Below, piece by piece: positions 1 to 8,504 of a stretch of 56,950 nt of DNA. Below the pieces are notes generated by a model. It did not search any database and had not been told where the DNA came from. It worked only from the letters and a program-made list of their open reading frames with translations. The stretch comes from CANQDT01 sp051878935. Its GTDB lineage: Bacteria > Bacillota > Clostridia > Lachnospirales > Lachnospiraceae. Position numbers and translations under genes: made by a program. The first letter of the stretch is position 1. The number at the start of each line of letters is the position of its first letter. The DNA is taken from contig JBJELB010000037.1 in assembly GCA_051878935.1 (NCBI GenBank), positions 1 to 56,950 of the forward strand, read 5' to 3'.

Positions 1-69
1 GAAAACGGTGCAAGAAAAAACAGATACGCACCGCAGTCAGCGGCAGCCCACCGGGGCAAACGACATATT
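1..69. repeat. Giant palindrome family, copy A (right arm only)
   Basis: The first ~60 bases match the right arm of the palindromes at 20.5 and 42.5 kb: GAAAACGGTGCAAGAAAAAA, then the outer-arm block with CGCACCGCAGTCAGCGGCAG and CCCACCGGGG. Only this arm lies inside the window; the left arm must lie before position 1. Orientation is the same as copies B, C and D. It sits just beyond the terminator of the minus-strand TPR gene. Confidence 0.85.
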
Positions 70-75
70 TTTTGC

Positions 76-110
76 AAAAAGAAAACGACCAATCGTATGA
101 TTCGTCGTTT
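76..110 (-). terminator. Rho-independent terminator of the TPR gene
   Basis: Read on the minus strand: AAACGAC-g-AATC-atac-GATT-g-GTCGTTT followed by TTCTTTTT. The stem is strong and the U-tract good, placed 12 bases after the stop codon of the TPR protein gene. It ends the folC / 44-aa / TPR operon. Confidence 0.85.
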
Positions 111-121
111 ATCTTCTGTAT

Positions 122-1414
122 TTATTCATTTCCTAATCGGATATCAGGGCTACTGGTATCGATACCGGTCGTGTCTCTGACAAGCGCCTCTGTAGCATCC
201 TCCGGAGACTCTATGATATCCTCAGGTTCTTCTTCAAGTACTGTCTGATTCTTCTTTGGTACCTCATAATCCGGATTCATTTCCTTCATGAGGCGGATTG
301 CTTCCTCCGACTGTTCGGTGTCAGGGAATTCTTCAATGACCTGCGCAAAATACAGCTTGGCCTCTGCCACATCTCCGAGCAGCTGATTCATCTTACCCAT
401 AAAGAACAGAGCTCTCTTATTCTCAGGATCCAGTTCATAACTTCTGGTAAAGTTTGTGAGTGCTGTCTCATAAAAGCCATCACAATACTGTTCGTATGCC
501 TCATCAAAAACACTCACCGACATAGTAGCAAAATAATCCTCCGGAATGTTATCATATTTTGCCTGTTTCTGCTGCAATTCGGCATTCGTTCTGCTTAAAG
601 CAGATACCTTTGCATTTAAACTTTCAATCTGGACTTCATAGTCTTCCACATCGATCCGGCTGTTCAATACTGCAGTTTGCCGAGCATCCGGCACTACAAG
701 AAATCCTATGAATAACAATCCAATCAGCAATCCGGTCAACAGATAACCATAGTTTTTCCGATCCCGCTGTTCTTCCAGTTCTTCAGAAAATAATTCTCTC
801 TGACCAACCTCTTTTTTTCGGTCTAGTTTCGCTTTCAACAAACCTTTTCCATTCTTTTGCTGAAGAACAGACTCAATCTCTGCCAGATATCTTTTGGCAT
901 CTAACTGGTTTGTATCAATCTGAAGAATATGCTTGCAAAGTTTTCCGGCACGTTCCGGATTACCGTTTCTCATTAACAATACTACCAATAACAACTGTGC
1001 GTTAATATGGTTAGGATTCCATTCCAGTACCTGCTTCAATTGAATCATGGCAAGATCATCACTATTGTGTCTCGCATGAATTAACGCCTGATTAAACTTA
1101 CGAACAGACTGGTTAATCTGCTCAACATACGCTTTATCCGCCTGAATCTCATCAATATAAGTCTTTGCAATATTACCCTGGGGTTCAAAATGATAGCTGA
1201 TAATCCACTGACATAAAGCAGATACCACTTCTCCGGTTTCATAATATACAAGTCCGAGCAGATTTCTGGCATGCATATTCCTTTTGTTATATTTCAATGA
1301 AATACTCAAATCCTCTATCGCACCGCTGAGATCATGAACACACGCCTTTTGCAGTCCACGATTATAATACCACAACGATGTTTTTCGTATCTTATGATAT
1401 AATTCCTGTTTCAT
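122..1414 (-). CDS. TPR-repeat membrane protein, unknown function
   Basis: 430 aa. The N-terminal ~190 residues are helical TPR-like repeats (for example AIEDLSISLKYNKRNMHARN and HARNLLGLVYYETGEVVSAL). One transmembrane helix follows at about residues 225-245 (YLLTGLLIGLLFIGFLVV), then a short coiled coil (VEDYEVQIESLNAKVSALSR) and a second TPR block (YETALTNFTRSYELDPENKR). The C-terminus is acidic. The layout suggests TPR domains on both sides of the membrane, a scaffold arrangement, but no enzymatic motif is visible. It is the last gene of the folC operon, 2 bases after the 44-aa gene. Function unknown; the TPR/TM reading is secure. Confidence 0.85.
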   Translation of the reverse strand: MKQELYHKIRKTSLWYYNRGLQKACVHDLSGAIEDLSISLKYNKRNMHARNLLGLVYYETGEVVSALCQWIISYHFEPQGNIAKTYIDEIQADKAYVEQINQSVRKFNQALIHARHNSDDLAMIQLKQVLEWNPNHINAQLLLVVLLMRNGNPERAGKLCKHILQIDTNQLDAKRYLAEIESVLQQKNGKGLLKAKLDRKKEVGQRELFSEELEEQRDRKNYGYLLTGLLIGLLFIGFLVVPDARQTAVLNSRIDVEDYEVQIESLNAKVSALSRTNAELQQKQAKYDNIPEDYFATMSVSVFDEAYEQYCDGFYETALTNFTRSYELDPENKRALFFMGKMNQLLGDVAEAKLYFAQVIEEFPDTEQSEEAIRLMKEMNPDYEVPKKNQTVLEEEPEDIIESPEDATEALVRDTTGIDTSSPDIRLGNE

Positions 1415-1416
1415 CT

Positions 1417-1551
1417 CTATTTCGTATCTTTCACAATTCTTTCAATGAGATCCATCATGTCTTCCACATCATTTTTATAAATCTCTTCTTCAGTTTGTCC
1501 GATCTCCGGAGAGAGTTTAAACTTTTTGATTTCTTCACTATAGTTAATCAT
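1417..1551 (-). CDS. 44-aa conserved-looking small protein
   Basis: Starts at the ATG at 1551, preceded by GGGAGG at good spacing; its start overlaps the folC stop by 8 bases (GATACGATGATTAA), so translation is probably coupled. The longer reading frame upstream is only folC sequence in another frame. The product (MINYSEEIKKFKLSPEIGQT...) is short, charged and probably helical, with no transmembrane segment. It lies between folC and the TPR gene with almost no spacing. Family not recognised; the ribosome binding site and tight packing are the support. Confidence 0.7.
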   Translation of the reverse strand: MINYSEEIKKFKLSPEIGQTEEEIYKNDVEDMMDLIERIVKDTK

Positions 1552-2752
1552 CGTATCCTCCCAACAGCTTTTTAATCTCTCCAACCAGGTATAGAGAACC
1601 AGTAGCAACCACCATATTCCCCTGTTTGGTTTCCTGTAGCGCAAGCTGTAGTGCCTTCTCTATCTCCGGTTTCGCGATAATCATCGCATCTGTCTGATTG
1701 GAAAAGGATATCGCCAATTGCTCTGTACTGACTCCTCTTGTTTGAGGAAGTCTCGTTAAAATGACCTTTTGAAAACGGTCTTTTCCGGTTAATAAAGCAA
1801 TCATTTCTTCATAGGCCTTATCCTCTACCACTGAAAATAATAATACCTTATTCTGTTTTGAATAGCAAGTATCTAATGTCTGCAATAATTTCTCAACAGC
1901 TTCCATATTATGAGCTCCATCGACATAAAAACCGGGACACACTTCTTCCATCCTGCCCTCCCACACCGTCTGTTGCAGGGCATCATAATCCACCGGGAAG
2001 CCAAGGCACTGCATCACTTCTACTGCCAATGCCGCATTTTGATACTGATACAGGGACGGAAAGTGGTACATGGTTCTATCCAAAGAAGCAACCTCATGCC
2101 AGTCGGCTTTCTCCCGGCATACCTTGGCTTCTATTGCAGCACGTACAGGATCTGCGAACTGCGGTGTGATAACTGTGGTTCCGTGCTTTATGATTCCTGC
2201 TTTTTCCTCTGCAATCTCTTCTATTGTATTACCCAGGTATTGTGTATGTTCAACACTGACGGAAGTGAGTACCGCAGCCTGTGGCATCAGAATATTGGTA
2301 GCATCCTTCTCCCCACCCATCCCTGCTTCTATAACACACCAGTCAGCCTGTTTTTCTTTCGCAAGAATCATAGCCATAGCAAATAAGAATTCAAAGAAAG
2401 ACGGGTGGCTTCCACCTTTCATGATAAGCTGTTTCGTTGCCTGTATCACTCTCTGACACGAACGGGTAAAATCTTCCTTCGATATCCATTCTCCGTTCCA
2501 TTGAATTCTTTCTCTGATGCAAACCAGATGAGGTGACGTAAACAGTAAGACATTCTTCCCACACTTCCTTAGCTGTCTTTCGAGATATGCACATGTAGAT
2601 CCTTTTCCATTGGTTCCCGCTACATGAATGATCTTTTGGTTCCTGTGTGGATCTTCCAGGATATGAAACAACTGTCTCACATTTTCCCTGGTTGTTTTAT
2701 GTGCAAACCGCGGAATTTCTGATATATATTGTTTTGCTTCCTTATAATCCAT
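1544..2752 (-). CDS. folC: Folylpolyglutamate synthase / dihydrofolate synthase
   Basis: 402 aa from the ATG at 2752 (GGAGTGAATATGG); about 23 extra codons upstream lack a ribosome binding site. FolC adds glutamate to folates using ATP. Visible motifs: the Mur-ligase P-loop VAGTNGKGSTCAYLE at about residues 40-55, the folate loop TSPHLVCIRERIQWNG, the VIEAGMGGEKDATNI segment, the SVEHTQYLGNTIEEIAEEKAGIIK region, and the C-domain DGAHNMEA. Length is normal. It heads a small operon with the 44-aa and TPR genes; the preceding gene ends in a terminator just upstream. Confidence 0.95.
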   Translation of the reverse strand: MDYKEAKQYISEIPRFAHKTTRENVRQLFHILEDPHRNQKIIHVAGTNGKGSTCAYLERQLRKCGKNVLLFTSPHLVCIRERIQWNGEWISKEDFTRSCQRVIQATKQLIMKGGSHPSFFEFLFAMAMILAKEKQADWCVIEAGMGGEKDATNILMPQAAVLTSVSVEHTQYLGNTIEEIAEEKAGIIKHGTTVITPQFADPVRAAIEAKVCREKADWHEVASLDRTMYHFPSLYQYQNAALAVEVMQCLGFPVDYDALQQTVWEGRMEEVCPGFYVDGAHNMEAVEKLLQTLDTCYSKQNKVLLFSVVEDKAYEEMIALLTGKDRFQKVILTRLPQTRGVSTEQLAISFSNQTDAMIIAKPEIEKALQLALQETKQGNMVVATGSLYLVGEIKKLLGGYDD

Positions 2753-2763
2753 ATTCACTCCGT

Positions 2764-2804
2764 AAAAGAAAAGACCACACAGACGAAATATCGACTGTAT
2801 GGTC
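2764..2804 (-). terminator. Rho-independent terminator of the DUF6465-like gene
   Basis: Minus strand: GACCATACAG, 12-base loop, CTGTGTGGTC, then TTTTCTTTT. The 10-bp stem has one G-U pair. It lies between the lysine-rich protein gene and folC, making the former monocistronic. Confidence 0.85.
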
Positions 2805-2821
2805 CACTCATTTGATATCAA

Positions 2822-3253
2822 TTAGAATTCAACAGATCCTGCTGACTCACCATTTACAACATAGTATGCTCTGGCTTCTGCCATATTCATGTAAATGTCC
2901 AAAGTTTTAATGTCACTTGCTTTCTTTCCGTCAGATACATATAACTCTTTGATACGTTCTACTAACTCTTTTGTCACAACACTACGATTATTAAATTGAA
3001 CTACAACCTGAACTTCTTCTGTTGCCTTCTTTACTGCCTTTTTCGTAGTTGTCTTTTTCTCAGCAGTTTTCTTTTCTGCCACTTTCTTTTCTGCTACTTT
3101 TTTCTCTACCGGTTTCTTCTCTACAACTTTTTCCTCGGTAGCTTTCTTCTCAATTGTTTTCTTTGCAGGTTCTGCTTTCACAGCTTCCTTCTTTACAACT
3201 TCTTTTACAGGTTCTGCAGCTTTTACAGCTGCTGTCTTTTTTACTTCTGCCAT
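2822..3253 (-). CDS. Lysine/alanine-rich protein with a small C-terminal domain (DUF6465-like)
   Basis: 143 aa in two parts. Residues 1-80 are a low-complexity histone-H1-like tail of repeated EKKxxEKK/VKAAEP units rich in Lys, Glu and Ala. Residues 82-143 form a compact domain (VQVVVQFNNRSVVTKELVER, IKTLDIYMNMAEARAYYVVN). From memory this domain resembles DUF6465, common in Lachnospiraceae; that name needs a search. The tail suggests nucleic-acid or polyanion binding (inference). The gene has its own near-consensus promoter and its own terminator, so it is probably well expressed. Confidence 0.8.
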   Translation of the reverse strand: MAEVKKTAAVKAAEPVKEVVKKEAVKAEPAKKTIEKKATEEKVVEKKPVEKKVAEKKVAEKKTAEKKTTTKKAVKKATEEVQVVVQFNNRSVVTKELVERIKELYVSDGKKASDIKTLDIYMNMAEARAYYVVNGESAGSVEF

Positions 3254-3318
3254 ACTAATACTTATCCTTTCCTAAAAATATCTATGTTTTTTCTAGTCGT
3301 CTCTTATTGCCGCAGACC

Positions 3319-3347
3319 ATTATACCTAATTAGTAACACAATATCAA
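3319..3347 (-). promoter_or_regulatory. Sigma-A-type promoter of the lysine-rich protein gene
   Basis: Minus strand: -35 TTGATA, 17-bp spacer, -10 TATAAT, about 65 bases upstream of the start codon. The match to consensus is 10 of 12. Confidence 0.8.
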
Positions 3348-3363
3348 GTCTTTTTTTTCTTTT

Positions 3364-4176
3364 CTATTTCAAACGCACTCGGACTTCCCCTGCCTGTATT
3401 GCTCTTACAACACCATCCGGATATTGCACAACAAGGGCGGCATGCTCATCAATGTCTAAAACCCGAACCGTAGGCTGTCCTGTTTCTGATATCAAAACTA
3501 CCTCTTCACCAATCAAAACAGAACGATCACGATATTCCGAAAGTACACTCGAAAAATCCTCATAGCGATACAGCTTCATGAATTCATTCAAAAAAGCAGC
3601 ACTGATTCTGGTTTTTGCTCCACTCGGCATATCACCATGAGGATACAAAGCCGAAACAATACCATCTAATTCCTCCGGAAAACCGTTCTCCGGTTTCTCC
3701 AGATTCAGACCAACACCCAACACAGCATAATCCAAATAATGACCATCATTGGGATTCATCGCTGTTTCTGTCAGAATACCACAGACTTTCCTGCCGAGGT
3801 AATAAAGATCATTGACCCACTTAATCTGCAGACTAATCCCGGTTTCTGCCTCTACCGCTCTTGCCATTGCAACGGCAGCCATTGTTGTAATGGATAAAGC
3901 CTCTTCTATCATCATAGAAGGACGTAAGAGAAGAGACATATATAACCCTGTTTGGGAAGGAGAATAGAAACTTCTTCCCTGTCTTCCTTTACCCTTGGTC
4001 TGTTCCTGTGCAAGCAAAACATATCCTTCTTCTACCCCTTGTGAAGCCAGCTCCTTTACGACTGTATTGGTAGACGTAACAGACTGACGGGCATGAATCT
4101 GGAGACATGGTTTCCACACATCATCTAGATGTTCGTATATTTCTTGTATAGTTTCAATATCTGCTATCGCTATCAT
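3364..4176 (-). CDS. birA: Biotin--[acetyl-CoA-carboxylase] ligase
   Basis: 270 aa. The enzyme makes biotinyl-AMP and attaches biotin to carboxylase carrier domains. Seen: substrate loop SVTSTNT, the biotin/ATP signature GKGRQGRSFYSPS, QIKWVNDLYYLGRKVCGILTE, and a C-terminal SH3-like domain (RVLDIDEHAALVVQYPDG). The N-terminal ~30 residues are too short for the winged helix of repressor-type BirA, so it is probably mono-functional. It starts 9 bases after the valS stop with GGAAG as ribosome binding site, so it is the last gene of the valS operon. Confidence 0.92.
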   Translation of the reverse strand: MIAIADIETIQEIYEHLDDVWKPCLQIHARQSVTSTNTVVKELASQGVEEGYVLLAQEQTKGKGRQGRSFYSPSQTGLYMSLLLRPSMMIEEALSITTMAAVAMARAVEAETGISLQIKWVNDLYYLGRKVCGILTETAMNPNDGHYLDYAVLGVGLNLEKPENGFPEELDGIVSALYPHGDMPSGAKTRISAAFLNEFMKLYRYEDFSSVLSEYRDRSVLIGEEVVLISETGQPTVRVLDIDEHAALVVQYPDGVVRAIQAGEVRVRLK

Positions 4177-4185
4177 TCTTTCTTC

Positions 4186-6825
4186 CTACTGTAATTGTTC
4201 TAGTCTTAATTCAACAGTCTCCAACATCTGCGTGTACTTTTCCAGTTTAGCACGTTCTTCCGCAACCTTGCTTTCCGGAGCTTTCGAAAGGAAACGCTCA
4301 TTGGACAACATTCCATTCACACGTTTTAGTTCTCCCTGAAGTCGAACTTGCTCTTTTTTTAATCGTTCAATTTCCTTCTCGACATCTACCAGTTCGGCAA
4401 ACGGAATATAAATTACCGCGTTTGGTATTACTGTTGATACGGCATCTGCATCAATTCCATCTTTTGTATCTTGAACAACCACTTCATTTGCATATCCAAG
4501 CGTCGCAAAGAACACCTGATTGGTTTCAAAAACGGTTCGAACTCCTTCTTCTTCGGACACCACATATACTCTTGCTTTTTTGCTTGGTGGCACATTCATA
4601 TCCGCACGCAGATTACGAATATTTCGAACTGCCTCTTTAATCATTTCAACCGCATGCTCGTCATCCGTAAAGTCCCATTCTTCCTTAAATTCCGGCCAGG
4701 AAGATACCATTAATGATTCCTCTTCATCTTGTAAATTACAGAATATTTCTTCTGTAATAAAAGGCATATATGGATGCAACAGTTTTAATGACTGAATCAG
4801 TACCGTCTTCAATGTCCACAAAGCTGCTGACTTTGTAGTGTCCTCATCATTCCAAAGACGCGGTTTCACCATCTCGATATACCAGTCACAGAATTCTTCC
4901 CAGATGAAGTCATACAACTTCTGAACAGCAATACCAAGCTCGTACTTATTCATGTTGTCAGTCACATCTTTTGCCAGTGTATTTACCTTGGATAAAATCC
5001 ATTTGTCTGCCTGTGTCAGTTCATTTAGTACAACCTGTCTGTCTTCCGCCTTTTCAAGATTCATCATAATGAAGCGGGAAGCGTTCCAGATCTTATTTGC
5101 AAAATTACGGCTGGCTTCTACTCTGGACTCATAGAAACGCATATCGTTGCCCGGAGCATTACCCGTTACCAATGTAAAACGTAACGCATCGGCACCATAC
5201 TGATCAATGATTTCCAATGGATCAATTCCATTTCCAAGAGATTTACTCATCTTACGCCCCTGGGAATCACGTACGAGTCCATGAATCAATACCGTATCAA
5301 ATGGACATTTTCCTGTATGCTCCAAACCAGAGAACACCATACGGACTACCCAGAAGAAAATAATATCATATCCTGTTACCAGCACATTCGTTGGATAAAA
5401 ATATTCCAATTCTTCCGTCTGATTTGGCCATCCCAAAGTCGAAAACGGCCACAGTGCAGAACTAAACCAGGTGTCTAAAGTGTCTTCATCCTGTGTCAGG
5501 TGAGTACAGCCACATTTCGGACATTTGTCAGGTGCTGTCTTAGCGACCGTAACTTCTCCACACTCATCACAATAATACGCAGGAATACGGTGTCCCCACC
5601 ACAATTGTCTGGAAATACACCAGTCACGAATTCCTTCCAGCCAATGAAGATACGTTTTATCATATCGTTCCGGTACAAATGTCAAATCACCCTTCTTTAA
5701 CGCCTCAATCGCCGGTTTTGCCAATTCCTCCATTCGTACAAACCATTGTTGTTTGATCATTGGCTCTACGGTTGCTTTACAACGGTCATGTGTTCCGACA
5801 TTATGTGCATGATCTTCGACCTTCACAAGATAACCTTCTGCTTCCAGATCAGCAACGATTGCTTTTCGCGCTTCATACCGTTCCATACCCTGATATTTTC
5901 CACCCAGTTCGTTTATGGTGGCATCATCATTCATCACATTGATTTCCGGTAATTGATGACGTCTTCCTACCTCGAAGTCGTTCGGATCATGAGCCGGAGT
6001 TATCTTAACTGCACCGGTTCCAAACTCTTTATCAACATAAGAGTCAGCAATAATAGGAATCTGGCGATTACATAATGGCAGTTCTACCATTTTACCTACC
6101 AGATCTGTATAACGTTCATCATCCGGATGTACAGCAATCGCTGTATCTCCCAGCAGAGTTTCCGGACGTGTTGTTGCAATCTGGATAAACTGATCGGTTC
6201 CAACAATCGGATATTTAATGTGCCAGAAATGTCCCGGCTGGTCCACATGCTCTACCTCAGCATCTGAAATAGAAGTCTGACACACAGGGCACCAGTTAAT
6301 AATACGGGAGCCTTTATAGATATATCCTTTTTCATACAGTTTTACAAAGACTTCCGTCACCGCCTGGTTACATCCCTCATCCAGAGTAAACCGTTCTCTG
6401 TCCCAGTCACAGGAAGAACCAAGACGCTTTAACTGACTGATAATGCGTCCGCCATACTCTTCTTTCCACTGCCATGCACGCTCTAAGAATTTCTCTCGTC
6501 CTAAATCTTCTTTATCAATTCCTTCTTTTTTCAGCTGCTCAATAATCTTAACTTCCGTAGCGATGCTTGCATGGTCCGTTCCCGGTTGCCAAAGGGTATT
6601 ATAACCCTGCATTTTCTTAAAACGAATCAGGATATCCTGCAAGGTATTATCCAGGGCATGTCCCATATGGAGTTGTCCGGTAATATTCGGAGGCGGAATC
6701 ACAATCGTAAACGGTTTCTTACTCTTATCTACCTCAGCGTGGAAATATTTTTTATTCAGCCATTTTTCATACAACCGGTCTTCAATATCCTTGGGATTAT
6801 ATGTCTTTTCCAATTCTTTTGCCAT
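4186..6825 (-). CDS. valS: Valyl-tRNA synthetase
   Basis: 879 aa from the ATG at 6825 (TGGAGAACGAAACATG); the frame extends 20 codons upstream without a ribosome binding site. Class I synthetase: HIGH motif as PPPNITGQLHMGHAL, editing domain with TTRPETLLGDTAIAVHP, zinc-ribbon cysteines (YYCDECGE, CPKCGC), KMSKS as GRKMSKSLGNG, and the C-terminal coiled coil that binds tRNA. The previous gene ends 16 bases upstream, so there is no room for the T-box leader that often controls valS in Firmicutes; it must be read through from the upstream cluster. Confidence 0.97.
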   Translation of the reverse strand: MAKELEKTYNPKDIEDRLYEKWLNKKYFHAEVDKSKKPFTIVIPPPNITGQLHMGHALDNTLQDILIRFKKMQGYNTLWQPGTDHASIATEVKIIEQLKKEGIDKEDLGREKFLERAWQWKEEYGGRIISQLKRLGSSCDWDRERFTLDEGCNQAVTEVFVKLYEKGYIYKGSRIINWCPVCQTSISDAEVEHVDQPGHFWHIKYPIVGTDQFIQIATTRPETLLGDTAIAVHPDDERYTDLVGKMVELPLCNRQIPIIADSYVDKEFGTGAVKITPAHDPNDFEVGRRHQLPEINVMNDDATINELGGKYQGMERYEARKAIVADLEAEGYLVKVEDHAHNVGTHDRCKATVEPMIKQQWFVRMEELAKPAIEALKKGDLTFVPERYDKTYLHWLEGIRDWCISRQLWWGHRIPAYYCDECGEVTVAKTAPDKCPKCGCTHLTQDEDTLDTWFSSALWPFSTLGWPNQTEELEYFYPTNVLVTGYDIIFFWVVRMVFSGLEHTGKCPFDTVLIHGLVRDSQGRKMSKSLGNGIDPLEIIDQYGADALRFTLVTGNAPGNDMRFYESRVEASRNFANKIWNASRFIMMNLEKAEDRQVVLNELTQADKWILSKVNTLAKDVTDNMNKYELGIAVQKLYDFIWEEFCDWYIEMVKPRLWNDEDTTKSAALWTLKTVLIQSLKLLHPYMPFITEEIFCNLQDEEESLMVSSWPEFKEEWDFTDDEHAVEMIKEAVRNIRNLRADMNVPPSKKARVYVVSEEEGVRTVFETNQVFFATLGYANEVVVQDTKDGIDADAVSTVIPNAVIYIPFAELVDVEKEIERLKKEQVRLQGELKRVNGMLSNERFLSKAPESKVAEERAKLEKYTQMLETVELRLEQLQ

Positions 6826-6841
6826 GTTTCGTTCTCCATTC

Positions 6842-7660
6842 TTATAAAGTAAATATATCTTCATAGGATTTAAGCAGGTTCTCAATATATCCTCTTAAAT
6901 CTGGATTTTGAGCCATAATATAACGAATCCGCTTTTTGTTTTTTTCCTGAATGGACTGGTTATATTCAATAAATCCCTGTGTCATCTCTTTTTGTTGTTC
7001 CAGCGAAGCCAAAATCTCTTCTCCGCTGGTACATTCTTCCATATCAATCTTCATTCGGCAGAGTGCCAGTTGATTTTTCTCATTTTGAAGCTTCATTCTC
7101 CATTTTGCGTCTGCCTCTGTAGACTGACGTTCCACCTGATTCGCAATCTTTATGTCATCAAAAGTCTTCGTGTATAATATATAGCAGATTCCTGCCGCAA
7201 TTCCGGTAAGCAGTAAAACATTCACCATAGTAACAGGCATAAAAGCACCCTTCAGCAACTGAATGACGACGATTAGAAGAAAGACCACGGCACCAATACC
7301 AAAACAACCTACCGTTGCATTTTTATAGAGCTTTTTCTTATTCTGAATCTCTTCCATGACGGCATCTGCCTGTTCTTCTTCTGTATGATATGACTGCATC
7401 ATGGATTCTATCTGATGAATCTCACCTTCCACGATAGCAGCACGTTTTTTATATTCTTCTGCAATCGTTCTGTAATCGTTAAGAATAGCATCTTCATTCT
7501 GTTTCAAAAACTGTTCATCATGTAATGCATCCAAAGCCTGGTCTATCACTTCAATTTCAGCCTGATAATCCTCTACCTGATAAATAGCTTCCGTTATCTG
7601 GTCACATGCATGATCAATATCATGGTCATATGAGTGCTGGGTATTCATCCTTTCCTCCAT
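6842..7660 (-). CDS. Coiled-coil protein with two central membrane helices, unknown function
   Basis: 272 aa. The start is the ATG at 7660 with an ideal AGGAGGTAAGCGT spacing, rather than the longer frame that overlaps the upstream gene. A helical coiled-coil N-terminal half (QITEAIYQVEDYQAEIEVID) leads to two transmembrane helices near residues 112-135 and 143-165 (FGIGAVVFLLIVVIQLL; VNVLLLTGIAAGICYILYTK). A second helical cytoplasmic segment follows. Topology: both ends on the same side. Last of the four-gene cluster, 11 bases after its neighbour and 16 before valS. Family not recognised. Confidence 0.85.
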   Translation of the reverse strand: MEERMNTQHSYDHDIDHACDQITEAIYQVEDYQAEIEVIDQALDALHDEQFLKQNEDAILNDYRTIAEEYKKRAAIVEGEIHQIESMMQSYHTEEEQADAVMEEIQNKKKLYKNATVGCFGIGAVVFLLIVVIQLLKGAFMPVTMVNVLLLTGIAAGICYILYTKTFDDIKIANQVERQSTEADAKWRMKLQNEKNQLALCRMKIDMEECTSGEEILASLEQQKEMTQGFIEYNQSIQEKNKKRIRYIMAQNPDLRGYIENLLKSYEDIFTL

Positions 7661-7671
7661 ACGCTTACCTC

Positions 7672-8493
7672 CTAATTCGTCTGCCTTCTGTAATCTTTTT
7701 TCCAAATATCCAGTAATCTGTCTATTTTATACTCATAATCTACTTTTCTGCCGTGTTCCTTATCATAAAAAGCTTTGTTTAATAAATCGGCATCCGCATG
7801 ATAGGACCCCCCTGTATCATTCAGATAATGCTCTTTAAAATCATAGTATACCTGGTCAGGCAATCCCATCTCCGTTACGGCAGCTTTTACCTTTGCAATA
7901 TCTCCTTCTAAATAACACAGAATCAGATAGGTATAAAATGTCGCCATACTTCGGTTGTTGCGATATGCCTCTTCTAAACATTCCTTTCCACCGATAATAT
8001 CCATATCCATTAAATACGTCAAGCCTTTATTGTGATAAATATTTCCAAGCAGGATCCTATCCGGTATCAAATGCTTCTGCATTAATAACGCATTGTATTC
8101 CTGTCTGGCACGAAAATATTTTTGATAATGCAGATAGCAATCCGCTTTTTTCTTCTGAAACTGTATACGTGAGCCCTTTTGAAGCCTTTGCAATTCTTCT
8201 ACAATCTCATCTACTGCATACCGTTCATAATAGCTTCCATAATCCAACAAGGCACGAATCTGCAAATAACTGTTGTCCGAGTATCCATTCATCAGTCGCA
8301 GCATCTCTTCCAACTGCAATTCTTTTGTAATCCAGTGACGCAAAGACACCGTAAACCAGTCTTCCACAAATAATGCGCGGTTCTGGTTGATATAATAACA
8401 CAATTCTTCATAAGAATAAATGGTAACTCCCGTATCTTCAAAAGTAAATCCTTTTTTTGCAGGATTTCTCATACAAACGATCAAATTACTCAT
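7672..8493 (-). CDS. Soluble helical protein of the Hsp70-like cluster, unknown function
   Basis: 273 aa, no signal or transmembrane segment. The N-terminus (MSNLIVCMRNPAKKGFTFED) is followed by a domain containing EELCYYINQNRALFVEDWF, then tandem helical TPR-like pairs (YLHYQKYFRARQEYNALLMQ, LGNIYHNKGLTYLMDMDIIG, GKECLEEAYRNNRSMATFYT). It starts 11 bases after the Hsp70-like gene with GGAGG. The helical repeats suggest an adaptor or co-chaperone-like role (inference). Family not recognised. Confidence 0.85.
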   Translation of the reverse strand: MSNLIVCMRNPAKKGFTFEDTGVTIYSYEELCYYINQNRALFVEDWFTVSLRHWITKELQLEEMLRLMNGYSDNSYLQIRALLDYGSYYERYAVDEIVEELQRLQKGSRIQFQKKKADCYLHYQKYFRARQEYNALLMQKHLIPDRILLGNIYHNKGLTYLMDMDIIGGKECLEEAYRNNRSMATFYTYLILCYLEGDIAKVKAAVTEMGLPDQVYYDFKEHYLNDTGGSYHADADLLNKAFYDKEHGRKVDYEYKIDRLLDIWKKDYRRQTN

Positions 8494-8504
8494 AACAGCC
8501 TCCT

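Noticed and set aside
2996..3565. 189-codon plus-strand frame opposite the lysine-rich gene
   Set aside because: Composed of Phe/Leu/Cys runs that simply mirror Lys/Glu codons on the true strand; no ribosome binding site.
6826..6841. T-box leader for valS
   Set aside because: Only 16 bases separate valS from the gene before it, so a T-box cannot fit.
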